The notes under the pieces were generated by a model. It ran no database searches. It saw only the letters and a list, made by a program, of their open reading frames with translations, and was not told where the DNA came from. Positions 40,747-49,300 of a stretch of DNA of 64,000 nucleotides are shown here, in pieces. Source of the stretch: GCA-003244245 sp963712995 (GTDB lineage: Bacteria > Actinomycetota > Actinomycetes > Mycobacteriales > Pseudonocardiaceae). Positions within the stretch are counted from its first letter, which is position 1; each line of letters opens with the position of its first letter. Both the position numbers and the translations under genes were made by a program. The stretch is from contig CAVQKH010000030.1 in NCBI GenBank assembly GCA_963712995.1, forward strand, positions 248,001-312,000, given 5' to 3'.

Positions 40747-41531
40747 CACTGGTAGCGGTAGGGCGAGGCCGGCGGGTCACACGGCGGCGGCAGCGGTGCG
40801 ACCGTGACGAGCTGGGCGATGAAGGGCCACGCCTGCAACGGCCCGGCCGTGTCGTCTACGGCGATGCCGAGGGCGTGCAGGATGTGCGCGGAAGCGTCGA
40901 TGAGCGCGTCCGCGTCGTCGGTCGTGATCACGGCAGGCAGCACCTGGTCGGCCGTGAGCACCGTCCTGATGACTGCCGCCAACAGACCGGCCGGCATCGC
41001 CCGGTGGCGCCGCTGCTGCCCCGGAGATAGTTCGGTGGCCAGCGCGAGCGCAGCTGGCGCGGACACACCGGGCTGCACACCGATGCCCTGCCAGGTCAAC
41101 AATTGTGCACATGCCGGCAGCGCGGGGCCGGCGTTGGTGGGCAGTCCCTCGGCCGCCAGCACGGCCACCACCGCAGACAACAGCGCGCCGGGGTCATAGG
41201 CGGCGCCGTCGTAGCCCAGAGCCGGCGGCGCGTACTGCGGGGGCTCGGTGTGCGGCGGCGACCCAGGCGGTGTGGCGCGGATGCGGTCCTCCACCGCGGC
41301 CGTGAGCCGTTCGGCTATGTTCCACGCGTGCGTGACATGCGCTGTGGCGCCCTGGCCGTGCTCCCGCAGACGCGAAACGGTCGCCGCAAGTGCCACACCC
41401 AGCCCCACGATCAGCAGCAGCACCCACTCTTGCGGGATCGGCGCCACGACGTAGGCCAGCAGTGCCGTGGTCCACAGCAGCAGCGGCTGTACCGCCCTGG
41501 CCCGCACCAATCCAACAATGAAACCGAGCAT
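40746..41531 (-). CDS. Membrane protein of the transfer region
   Basis: 261 aa from ATG 41531 with GGAGGGAG upstream. Two membrane spans lie in the first 70 residues (LLLWTTALLAYVVAPI, WVLLLIVGLGVALAATV), followed by a soluble Ala/Pro-rich domain. It is translationally coupled to the small membrane protein downstream. No named family; position suggests a transfer function. Confidence 0.6.
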   Translation of the reverse strand: MLGFIVGLVRARAVQPLLLWTTALLAYVVAPIPQEWVLLLIVGLGVALAATVSRLREHGQGATAHVTHAWNIAERLTAAVEDRIRATPPGSPPHTEPPQYAPPALGYDGAAYDPGALLSAVVAVLAAEGLPTNAGPALPACAQLLTWQGIGVQPGVSAPAALALATELSPGQQRRHRAMPAGLLAAVIRTVLTADQVLPAVITTDDADALIDASAHILHALGIAVDDTAGPLQAWPFIAQLVTVAPLPPPCDPPASPYRYQ

Positions 41532-41659
41532 CACCGTGCTCCCTCCGCCTGTCGGCAACGTCGGCGCGCGGCCCGTGCCTGCGCGCGCCTACATAGGAAG
41601 ACAGGGAGGTAGGGGGCAGCTACGAACGCCGGAACCGGGAACATCCCGGAAAACGGTGC

Positions 41660-42956
41660 ATGGCTCTGACCAGCGAATACGCAGCATTTCCCGGAAAAGG
41701 CTCGCCCTTTCCCGGTATCCGGACGGACAGGTCAACGGTGCCGGTGATCCAGTCTCACTCGCACCCGGTAGACGACGCACGAGCGGAGGGGGCACGGCGG
41801 CCAGCGCAGCAACGATCAGACAACCCAACCCATCCCAGCGCGACACCCACGCGGACAGGGTTCGCGCGCGCCCTTCGGGAGCTGCGCCTCTGGTCCGGGC
41901 TCACCCTCGAAGAGATAAGAGACCTGCAGCCACGGCTTCGCGTGGCCACCAGCTCCGACTACGAACGCGCCCTGCGTTTTCCGGGCTGGGAGTGGGTCTA
42001 TGACTTCGTGAGCACCTGCCTGACGCACCCGAAACCGCCTCACCGACCCCTCGCCCCTCACCGTCTCCGCGGCGAGCTTGAGCACTGGCAGACCGCATGG
42101 GTCACGCCAAGAAACACCCCACACCCGAGCCCCAGCCGGAGCCCGAGCCGCCGACACGAGAACACGTCGAACCGGCCGACCCCGAACCACCAGACCCAAA
42201 CCGGCCTATCCCGTGCCGGCTGATCCCATGCCGGCCGCCAACACGGCACAGCCGACGCCCCCCAACACCCCAGCGCCAGGAACCGGCGCGCTCGTGCCGG
42301 TGGCCGGCCCGGTCATCGAAGAGCCACCCCCACGCGGCGACTCCGACTCCGCCTATGTGGGCTCCACCGACCTCGACCACTTCGACGCGGCACGTCCGGC
42401 CGGCGGCAATTCTCCGCGTCGTCGTGGCTGGATTCTGGCAGCGGCAGCCGTGGCGGTCGTCCTCGCCGCCGGAACAGCGGCAACAGCTACGGGCATGTTC
42501 GAGCGCCCATCACAGACACCACCCCCGGCAATCGCCGGTCGATCATCGGCGACGTACAGCGCGCCACCGCCACCCGCGTGGCTGCTGTGCGTGTGGTCGG
42601 GAACGCCGACGACCTCCCCACCAGCCAAGGCATTGACCTCGACAACGGGAAAACACTCGACCAGCTCGCACCCGGCGTCGATACCAGCTTCTCATCGAAA
42701 TCGACACATCTTCGATTCGATGAGCACACGCGCGTTCTTCGCTGTCCTACCCCAACCAGTACCGCAAGAACGCACCTACTGCGAACAGGTCACAGGCTGG
42801 ACGCGGGCTGGATTCGGCCCTTATTTTTACAGCCTCACCGAAGGCAGAAACATCTGCGTGAAAACCGACGAAGGCCGCCTAGCCCGGCTCACCGTCACCC
42901 GGCGCGCCACCCCCGCCACCGGCACCATCGGACTACGTTTCATCACCTGGGAGTAA
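41660..42956 (+). pseudogene. HTH-transmembrane regulator broken by several frameshifts
   Basis: Pieces of one expected protein appear in different frames: an HTH-like N terminus (ARALRELRLWSGLTLEEIRD), a Pro/Glu-rich linker from ~42097, a membrane span (GWILAAAAVAVVLAAGTAAT) near 42430, a sensor-like segment (SQGIDLDNGKTLDQLAPGVD) near 42615-42700 and a C terminus (GRNICVKTDEGRLARLTV) near 42845-42905. At least three or four one-base shifts separate them, one at a GGG run near 42098. Intact, it would be a ~430-aa membrane regulator of the element. Confidence 0.6.
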
Positions 42957-43001
42957 GGCGGATTCTTGCGCGCCGTGTCTAGCCCGCTCATACTCGTCCC
43001 T

Positions 43002-43376
43002 ATGATGCGGGGACGTTCCAAGTCGGCGGAGGAGTTTCTTGAAGTCCGACATCAGTGCGCTCAAATCGGTGACACCAATCGATTAGAGAAGCTCGACGAG
43101 CAGCTACTCGACATGGCCGCATCCGAGCCCGACCAGGCTGCCGCGGTAATGATCGCACTCAGCCACAGCGATGACCTTGGAGCCAAAGAAGCCGCAGCGA
43201 TCTTCGCCCGATACCTATTCGCAACCCGGCCAGAAATCGCCCGAGAACTACTCGTGGCTCTCCTGTTCGGCTCCGACTCCGACGCCCACGTCAAAAACCA
43301 AGCACTCAGCAGCATCGATTTCGTCACCCAATACTCGACGCAGGGCCTAAGTCCATTACTGATTCCACGGTCATGA
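43002..43376 (+). CDS. Hypothetical HEAT-like protein
   Basis: 124 aa from ATG 43002 (MMRGRSKSAEEFLEVRHQ). Helical, with DQAAAVMIALSHSDDLGAKE and IARELLVALLFGSDSD. No motif identified. Confidence 0.5.
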   Translation: MMRGRSKSAEEFLEVRHQCAQIGDTNRLEKLDEQLLDMAASEPDQAAAVMIALSHSDDLGAKEAAAIFARYLFATRPEIARELLVALLFGSDSDAHVKNQALSSIDFVTQYSTQGLSPLLIPRS

Positions 43377-43386
43377 CAGTAGACGT

Positions 43387-43599
43387 CTAACGGGTAACTG
43401 CGTCGGCTTGTGGAGCACTCGTCGTGTGCGAGCAGTGGACACTTTCCAGGCAGTCCGCTACTTCCGGCGGGCCGACTGACGATAGCCCACACATGCTGAC
43501 CGCAGCACGGACACGCCACCCGCCGCATTCCGTACCCGGCCCGTGCTCTCCAACTCCGGCCGCAATGGCGCCAACCAGTCGCCTCCACACCTTTAACAT
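43387..43599 (-). CDS. Small Cys-containing ORF, possibly frameshifted
   Basis: 70 codons from ATG 43599 (MLKVWRRLVGAIAAGV). In an overlapping frame the middle reads VACPCCGQHVWAIV, a zinc-ribbon-like motif, so two compensating shifts may have altered a zinc-binding protein. Weakly supported. Confidence 0.35.
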   Translation of the reverse strand: MLKVWRRLVGAIAAGVGEHGPGTECGGWRVRAAVSMCGLSSVGPPEVADCLESVHCSHTTSAPQADAVTR

Positions 43600-44104
43600 T
43601 GGCCGGGCCTTGGGGAATGTGGAGACGGTAGGGTGAGTTCGGCCCAGATGACTCTTCCGCCGCTGCGTGGCTGGTAGCAGTCCCATCGCTGGCTTATTTC
43701 CTCCACGGCCAGTAGGTGATCGTCAAGGCAGAGGTCGCGCGGTTGCTGCTCTCGAATTGGCGGGGTTGTGTCGCTGTCCCACACTTGGATAAGCAGGCTA
43801 TGGCCCGTCCAGCGGAGTTGAATGCTGATCAGGTGCAGGCCGTCGAGTTCGGTCCACAGTGGGTGAGGTTGCGGGATGCCGGTCGTTCCACCGCACGGCT
43901 GATGAGTTCCACGGCCACCCGTTCGGCACTGTCGGCGAGTTCAGATAGGTTCCATCGCCGCACGGTGTAGCGCGTGAATAGGCCAGCGATGCCGATAGCG
44001 GAATGCAATGCGGCGAAGGTCCAACCGTTCACCGGGTTTGTTGAGGCGGCCGGTGACGGGATCGCTGCGCGCGGCGGAGGCGGTGTCGTCACGGTATTGC
44101 TCAC
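43593..44104 (-). pseudogene. HATPase_c_2-like protein with frameshift
   Basis: Starts GTG 44104, overlapping the stop of the upstream gene (GTGA). The first frame holds YTVRRWNLSELADSAERVAV; after a one-base shift near 43865 the ATPase continues as LISIQLRWTGHSLLIQVWDS and GGRVIWAELTLP to 43593. Actinobacterial anti-sigma-like ATPases of this kind are common in integrative elements. Probably inactive unless the shift is an error. Confidence 0.6.
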
Positions 44105-44429
44105 GCATCGGGCTTGTCGGTGAGGTTGAGGAACACAAACCGGGCGGGTTGGCGTAGGTAGAAGTCCAGCGCGCTATGCACGGTGCATAGCGACTGCTTC
44201 TCGGCCAAGGGCGCCACCATGTCCGGGGCACCGGCCAGCACACCGTGCACCGGCCACGGGCATGGAGACTATGTTGCTCATGCAATCTCTGTAGTGCCCC
44301 AACCGATCTCACGAGCCGTTCAGCGGTCGCCCGGTCGGTGACGACTTCGCCGGTCAGGAGGAGGTCCAGCAGCTCGTGTAGCTCACGGCGATATGACGCG
44401 TACAGGGTGGCGTGTACAGATGGGCTCAC
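44101..44429 (-). pseudogene. Small element protein with frameshift
   Basis: Starts GTG 44429 (overlapping the upstream stop). The first frame gives LHELLDLLLTGEVVTDRATA and CTVCWPVP; after a shift near 44200 the expected C terminus (LCTVHSALDFYLRQPARFVF) ends at 44101 with a GTGA overlap to the next gene. Similar CxxCWP proteins are frequent in actinomycete elements. Function unknown. Confidence 0.55.
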
Positions 44430-44692
44430 CGCCCACCTCCGCCCGGCATGAGGGTAGCCACGCTACGCAGGGCTGGAACGACGGCTTCGTCAGGTGTACT
44501 CGCCGGATTAGTCCAGCTCTGGCAGCAGCTCAGCGTTTCCAGGTTGTGCTCCGCGAGCACGGCACGTTCGCACGGCCAGGCGCACCCGCACACGGCGCAC
44601 AGGTCAGCGTCGTTGATGTGCGTATTCAATGTGCGGGTGGCGAGGCTGATGAGCGCGGCGAACTCGCTGATGGGGCGGTCGGTGTCGGGCAT
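44426..44692 (-). CDS. Small CxxC-CxxxPC element protein
   Basis: 88 aa from ATG 44692. LCAVCGCAWPCERAVLAEHN is the same Cys pattern as in the 37506-37745 protein and suggests a small zinc site. It is located four bases from the probable tmk stop and overlaps the next gene, so it is part of one operon. Confidence 0.6.
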   Translation of the reverse strand: MPDTDRPISEFAALISLATRTLNTHINDADLCAVCGCAWPCERAVLAEHNLETLSCCQSWTNPASTPDEAVVPALRSVATLMPGGGGR

Positions 44693-45339
44693 TGCTCACT
44701 CCTTCGGGGTCGCGAAGAAGGCCGTGAGGCGGTCAAGGATGTGGACGCGACGTGGTGGGCGGCCGACTGGTTGCAGTCCACGCGCAGCACGTCAAAGCCT
44801 GCTTGCATCAGACGCTCGGCCGCTTGGTTGTAGAAATGAATTTCAGCGTGGCTGCTACCGGGTGAGAGTTGGAACCGGTTGTGCGGACCACGGTCTGTGA
44901 GTCGCTGCCCGATCACATCGGGGTCGGCTTCCAGGATCACCGCCAGGTCGGGCCGGTCGGCTTCGGCGTTGAGCTGCCACAAAAAAGCCGGATCGATGCC
45001 GTCGAAACGCTGAATGACCAGGCCGGAAGGGATGTAGCGGTCGGAGATAACAATCGTGCCATCTTCCAACTGCGGGCGTATTTCGGTGTCGATGTGGTGA
45101 TACCTGTCCGCCGCATATAGGCAGGCCAGGGCGTGACCGGTGACGGTCTCGGTGAGATCGCGCGCCAACGTCCCTATCGGTCCGGTGGAGGGTTCGGCGG
45201 TGACATGGACGTTCTCGCCCTGTCCGACGAGCATCTGTGCGAGGTGGTGCACGACAGTGGATTTCCCGGCACCGCTTGGCCCGTCCACGGATATGAATAG
45301 GCCGCGTTGGTGGTCAGAAAAGGGACGCAGGTTCATCAT
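44626..45339 (-). CDS. tmk: Thymidylate kinase (C terminus frameshifted)
   Basis: 237 codons as read from ATG 45339. P-loop VDGPSGAGKST near residues 19-28, DRYHHI/DRYIPSGLV (DRY motif) and a LID region near HNRFQLSPGSS identify a dTMP kinase. Near 44736 the expected ending ILDRLTAFFATPKE is in another frame and would stop at 44696, four bases before the next ATG; the ORF as read runs on to 44626 over that gene. The core is intact, so activity may be retained. A second tmk on an element may support its own replication or modify nucleotide pools. Confidence 0.75.
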   Translation of the reverse strand: MMNLRPFSDHQRGLFISVDGPSGAGKSTVVHHLAQMLVGQGENVHVTAEPSTGPIGTLARDLTETVTGHALACLYAADRYHHIDTEIRPQLEDGTIVISDRYIPSGLVIQRFDGIDPAFLWQLNAEADRPDLAVILEADPDVIGQRLTDRGPHNRFQLSPGSSHAEIHFYNQAAERLMQAGFDVLRVDCNQSAAHHVASTSLTASRPSSRPRRSEQCPTPTAPSASSPRSSASPPAH

Positions 45340-45880
45340 CGCCCCCTTGTGTTGGGGGATTGCGGAGCACGTCCAGTGACAGGGGGCCGATGTCGGGGAG
45401 GGTGGCGAGCTGGACGAACAGCCGGGCGGTCACCAGGGCGTCATAGGTGGCGCGGTGCGGCGTGAGGTCGGCGGGAAGACCTTCGGCGAGCTTGAACGCG
45501 TCTACCAACGCGCCGAATTTGTAGCTGTCGGCGTCCGGCAGGAGGCGCCGGGCGAGTTTGAGGGTGTCGAAGATTTCGGGGCATTTCCAGTCACCAAGTT
45601 TTCGCTGTAGTACGCCAACATCGACGTGCGCGTTATGCGCGATGAGACCGCCAGTAGTGACGGCGCCCAGCACCTCGTGTCGAACGGCCTCGAATGTGAG
45701 GGCCTTCGCCACGGTGTCGTTGCTGATGCCGTGAATTCTGCGCGCGACGTGGGTAATCGGGGTGTCCGGTCGGACCAGCCAGCTTGAGGGCTTCCCGATG
45801 ACGCCGCCGGTGATCGGCACGGCGGCCAGTTCCACCAGGTCGGGCGGCCGCGCTCCGTTGCCCTCCACGTCCACGACCAC
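45314..45880 (-). CDS. DEDDh 3'-5' exonuclease (DnaQ-like)
   Basis: 188 aa as read from GTG 45880. ExoI motif VVDVEGNG (D-x-E), ExoII NAHVDVGVL, ExoIII HRATYDALVTARLF (H...D) are present. An ATG at 45906 gives MTDWTSL in a frame one base off, so the native start may be there with a lost base near 45885. It overlaps tmk by 26 bases. Cargo linked with nucleotide metabolism. Confidence 0.75.
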   Translation of the reverse strand: MVVDVEGNGARPPDLVELAAVPITGGVIGKPSSWLVRPDTPITHVARRIHGISNDTVAKALTFEAVRHEVLGAVTTGGLIAHNAHVDVGVLQRKLGDWKCPEIFDTLKLARRLLPDADSYKFGALVDAFKLAEGLPADLTPHRATYDALVTARLFVQLATLPDIGPLSLDVLRNPPTQGGDDEPASLF

Positions 45881-46027
45881 GTAGTCAGGCTCGTCCAGTC
45901 AGTCATGTGTCGTGGTGACCTTCCATCCGATGTCAGCCCGACCGTGTCGCCGCTCACGGTGCGGGTGCCGCTGGTCGTGGAACTGGAAACCGAGCCCGTG
46001 CTGCAGGAAATAGCGCGGCTGCTCGTG

Positions 46028-47053
46028 TCAGACCGGCCACCACCGCGGCCCGGTCGGTGATGTCTCCACCACCACACCTCTCGCCTCCGGCAGCCCTCAG
46101 CGGCACGACGAAGCCGCTCCGCGGACGGCACCTGGTGACCGGCAGCGCACAGCTCCAGCTGGCTCAGCGGGCAGATGTCGCACAGCTCCCGGATGCCGTA
46201 GTGCCCGTTGTAGTCCGGTACCCCATGTGCGAACGACACCGAGCAGCTGGTCTTGCGGAACAACGGCCGTCGACCGTCAGCGAACGCGTCCAGGACCCGG
46301 CGCTCCAGAGTCTCGGGCACGATCTTGCGGCGTGCAGTGTCCTCGTAGGGCTCGGGAAGCCGTTGGCCTTGTAGTAGTCGGCGATCTCATCCCGGTAGAA
46401 CAGACCCGTGAACACCGTGCCGTGCGCGTGGTGGGACAGCTCGACGCGCCTTGGCCATGTGCTCCGGGGTGTCATTCAGACCGGGCACCAGGGGCCGCCA
46501 ATACAGGATGACGCGATACCGGTCGGCGTGGGCGTAGAGGGTCTTCAGGACTTCTCGGCGATCTCGCTCTTGACCGGCTCGATCCGCTTGTCACTGATCC
46601 CGGAGTAGGTCACCAGGATCGTGACCCGGATGTTGGCAGCCGGTTGAGCCGCTCGCAGTCCTCCGGGTCGACGCGGTAGCGGGTGATGACCAGGACGTGG
46701 TTGGTCAGTCCGCGTGCGTCGAGGTCCTCCAGGACGTTGAACAGGTGCCCTTGACGCGAGGCAGGAAGGGGTCGGTGGCCCGGTTGAAGATCTGCACCGG
46801 GGTGTGGTCACGCCTGAAAGTAGCGGTGGCTCACCAACAGTTCGACGGCCTCAGCGTCCGGCATCAAAGCCCGCGGCTGCCGCTGATCCCACAACCCGTA
46901 GGTGTGCCGAATGCAGTACGCACAGTCCAGCGGGCAGCCCTGGATGTGGTTCAGACTTAAACCGCTCTTGCGGTACTCCACAACCTCACGAGCACGTGCA
47001 GGTAGTTGCTCGATCTGCACTCTACTGAGCAGTGGAACGAGGGTACTAGCCAT
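46028..47053 (-). pseudogene. Radical SAM protein broken by frameshifts
   Basis: The first frame (47053-46808) contains the cluster motif GCPLDCAYCI (C-x3-C-x2-C). The rest of the protein is found in shifting frames: VQIFNRATDPFLPRV, RVTILVTYSGISDKRIEPVK, TGLFYRDEIADYYKANGFP, and RVLDAFADGRRPLFRKTSCS with PDYNGHYGIRELCDICPLSQ near 46150-46230. At least four shifts are needed. Intact length would be ~340 aa. It lies at the head of an operon with exonuclease and tmk genes. Substrate unknown. Confidence 0.7.
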
Positions 47054-47126
47054 CTAAACTCCCGGACGCCTCTGAGCCGCCGTTGAGCGGTCTTCCAGGA
47101 CAGTAAGACGGCTAGCACCAGTTGGC

Positions 47127-47155
47127 TAGAAAATTTCTAACTATTTCTCGAAATA
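47127..47155. promoter_or_regulatory. Candidate operator upstream of radical SAM operon
   Basis: TAGAAAATTTCTA (47127-47139) followed by the partial palindrome ATTTCTCGAAAT (47143-47154). A closely related GAGAAATTTCTAGCTA occurs at 48815-48830 upstream of the HTH operon. Both lie before minus-strand operons in an otherwise GC-rich region. Confidence 0.5.
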
Positions 47156-47180
47156 ATCTGAACATTGGCGCTTGAAGCAA

Positions 47181-48038
47181 TCAGGAGCTACTGGTTTCAG
47201 CCTCCGCTGCCAGGTCATTCATGACATGGGTGATGATCGCGCGTGCCTCGCTGCCGTAGCTGGCGACGTCGGCCAACTGCTCGAAGATGCCGGCGTAGAG
47301 CGCGATCTCTGGGGGTTGCCGCAGGTTCAGCTCTGCCGAGAAGGTCTCGACTCTCACCCTGTCGTCGTCGAGTAGCCAAAACCCATGTCGCGGGTCGGAC
47401 ACGTAGGGAGTTGTAAAGCCAATGATGCCCAGCCGTAGATTCCTCAGTGCCGACAGGGACACGAGGCGATCTAGCTGCGGGAGCATAATGTTAATTGGGC
47501 ACAGGCGATACCGAAGCGCTGCCTCAGTGAGCACGAAGTGAAAACGCTTGTCGGGCCGGTATAGGATTTCCTGACGCTGCATGCGGGCGCGTACGGCTTC
47601 GTTGATGTCGTTCGGTGTCTTGTGCACCATCACCGCGCGCGCGAATCGCACCCGCGCGTACTCCGACGTTTGCAGTAGTCCGGGAATGAATGTGGATTCA
47701 AAGACGCGATAGAGTTTCGTGCCGCCGTCCTGTTCGGTCAGTTCTTTTTGGTGTGAGCCCAGACCGACCCTAAGGACGCGCTTCCATTCGGCGTGCTGGA
47801 TTTCTAGGGTGTGCAGCGACGCAAGTAGTGCATCTGTTTCCGCCTCAGAATTCGTGACGTTAGCCCAGGCGCGAAGGTCATCGTCTGTGGGGGTTTGGCA
47901 ACCCAGTTCGAGCTTAGACACCTTAGATGCAGGCCACGCCAAGGACTCCGCGAGCTGCTTGCCGTTCAATCCGGCTTGCTCGCGCAGCTCGCGGAGTCGT
48001 TTGCCAAGCGCGCTACGCGCCTCGTCAACGTTGGTCAT
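47181..48038 (-). CDS. HTH regulator of the XRE-DUF5753 type
   Basis: 285 aa from ATG 48038 (TNVDEARSALGKRLRELREQ); upstream codons to 48095 are unlikely. HTH: GLNGKQLAESLAWPASKVSK. The DUF5753 body has RVFESTFIPGLLQTSEYARV and RQEILYRPDKRFHFVLTEAA. Such proteins usually partner with a DUF6879 or DUF397 protein, as here, and regulate development or element genes. It is a candidate for binding the TAGAAATTTCTA operators. Confidence 0.8.
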   Translation of the reverse strand: MTNVDEARSALGKRLRELREQAGLNGKQLAESLAWPASKVSKLELGCQTPTDDDLRAWANVTNSEAETDALLASLHTLEIQHAEWKRVLRVGLGSHQKELTEQDGGTKLYRVFESTFIPGLLQTSEYARVRFARAVMVHKTPNDINEAVRARMQRQEILYRPDKRFHFVLTEAALRYRLCPINIMLPQLDRLVSLSALRNLRLGIIGFTTPYVSDPRHGFWLLDDDRVRVETFSAELNLRQPPEIALYAGIFEQLADVASYGSEARAIITHVMNDLAAEAETSSS

Positions 48039-48040
48039 GC

Positions 48041-48502
48041 TTAGGTGCGCTCTATTCGCCGGCAAAATTCTCTTCGTGGTACGGCGTGATGCCACGCGGC
48101 GTCACGCCAGTAATTGTGTTGAACGATCACAGAGGGGTCGGTAATCACCTCCCCGCCAAGGAAACGGTCATCGCCACCGAAGTGCATCTTTACGAGCTTG
48201 CGCGAGTCGAAAAGCCAATAGTCATGCTCGGGAAGGTTGGTCCCGGCTTGGTCGCGAATCAGGTAGCGGATGTCGTCGCCGGCCTCGTTAGCAAACTGAG
48301 AGATCCACAAGCCAAATCGGCTGTAGTCGCTAAGCGGCAGATTCACCACACGAACCCGCCTGAACCGGCGTCCCTGTTCCGACGCCTCACGAATCATGGC
48401 GAGCCAGTTCTGATGCCAGGCTAAATCATCCGGTTCGCTAGCCATGAACTTTCTGAACGATTCCGTTTCGCGCGGCGAGTTGTAGCGGTCCCGCACTTCC
48501 AA
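48041..48502 (-). CDS. DUF6879-family protein
   Basis: 153 aa as read from TTG 48502. RFRRVRVVNLPLSDYSRFGL, IRYLIRDQAGTNLPEHDYWL and HFGGDDRFLGGEVI match DUF6879. The family's usual N terminus (GEQFGQLFRTFEHTAFRLEV) is encoded just upstream in the same frame to about 48563, but with no standard start codon. A CTG start or a small lesion is possible. It ends 2 bases before the XRE start. Confidence 0.65.
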   Translation of the reverse strand: MEVRDRYNSPRETESFRKFMASEPDDLAWHQNWLAMIREASEQGRRFRRVRVVNLPLSDYSRFGLWISQFANEAGDDIRYLIRDQAGTNLPEHDYWLFDSRKLVKMHFGGDDRFLGGEVITDPSVIVQHNYWRDAAWHHAVPRREFCRRIERT

Positions 48503-48564
48503 GCGGAACGCCGTATGCTCAAAAGTGCGGAACAGCTGACCAAATTGCTCCCCAACTAGCAGGT

Positions 48565-48792
48565 TCAGCGGTCCACCCCCTGGTTGCGTTGGTAAAACTT
48601 CAGCACATCCTCGGGAATCTCGATAAGCGCTTCACCCTCCGGGACGGGACCGACCGCAGCGAGCACCTGCGGGTCCGTCACCACCCATCCCTGCGCGATG
48701 TACGTCTTGCGGTCCGTTCGGTCAGTTGCCCACAACGTCGGTGAGTCTCCTTCCGCCGAGCTGGGGTCTTTTCCTAGAAATCTGAGCTGCAC
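48565..48792 (-). CDS. Small hypothetical protein of the HTH operon
   Basis: 75 aa from ATG 48792. SPTLWATDRTDRKTYIAQGW and IEIPEDVLKFYQRN are typical of short proteins that precede DUF6879-XRE pairs in actinobacteria. The candidate operator at 48815-48830 lies directly upstream. Confidence 0.65.
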   Translation of the reverse strand: MQLRFLGKDPSSAEGDSPTLWATDRTDRKTYIAQGWVVTDPQVLAAVGPVPEGEALIEIPEDVLKFYQRNQGVDR

Positions 48793-48814
48793 GGTGGCCT
48801 TCCTGCCTCGAAGT

Positions 48815-48830
48815 CGAGAAATTTCTAGCT
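48815..48830. promoter_or_regulatory. Candidate operator of the HTH operon
   Basis: GAGAAATTTCTAGCTA, related to 47127-47139, starting 23 bases upstream of the first gene of the DUF6879-XRE operon. Confidence 0.5.
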
Positions 48831-48959
48831 ATAGCGTGACGTACGGGCATCGGCGCGTCAACCGCTACCGCGGCGAGCTAGCCTCTTGCCAGTGATGTTC
48901 ACAGATAGTGATCACCGATTAGCCATCTGGCCCAGGCCAGAACCCAATCGAGGAGCGCG

Positions 48960-49107
48960 GTGTTCCCCGTTGGTTCTGTTGCGTACTGCTGATAGTGCAT
49001 CCAGGGCGGTTTCGTCGGCGTCGGGGTAGGTATTTTTCTGTGGTGGCGATGCTGCCGTGGCCTAGTCGTTCTTTGACTACCTGCAAATCAGCGCCACCGC
49101 TAACCGA
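48960..49107 (-). pseudogene. Tyrosine integrase C-terminal remnant
   Basis: The minus strand encodes SGGADLQVVKERLGHGSIAT then TEKYLP, and after a one-base shift DADETALDALSAVRNR. This is clearly homologous to the C terminus of the intact integrase at 53193-54530 (ANLQVVKERLGHDSIATTER; DTALDALSAIRNR) including the catalytic Tyr. N-terminal parts are missing. It and the intact integrase bracket the Lamassu-like cassette. Confidence 0.8.
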
Positions 49108-49300
49108 CGGCTCGGTCCGAGACCCTGGCACGCTCTTCACGAGCAGGCAGGTACGGCCGGGACCGGCCTGCGGGGCGTCGAACGACGACGGCGGACCTAC
49201 CCCTCCTGCTCCGTCGCCCCTGACGCTGTAGCAGATCTTGCGCTGGAAGCGATAACACTGTTGGCTTGGTCGGTCACGCACGGTAGCAGCGGGGAGGCAC

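Larger units (their letters stand above)
48793..49300. other. Intergenic region with operator and integrase remnant
   Basis: No intact gene. It holds the operator-like sequence (48815-48830), the integrase 3' remnant (48960-49107) and the promoter region of the nuclease gene at 49301. Confidence 0.6.
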
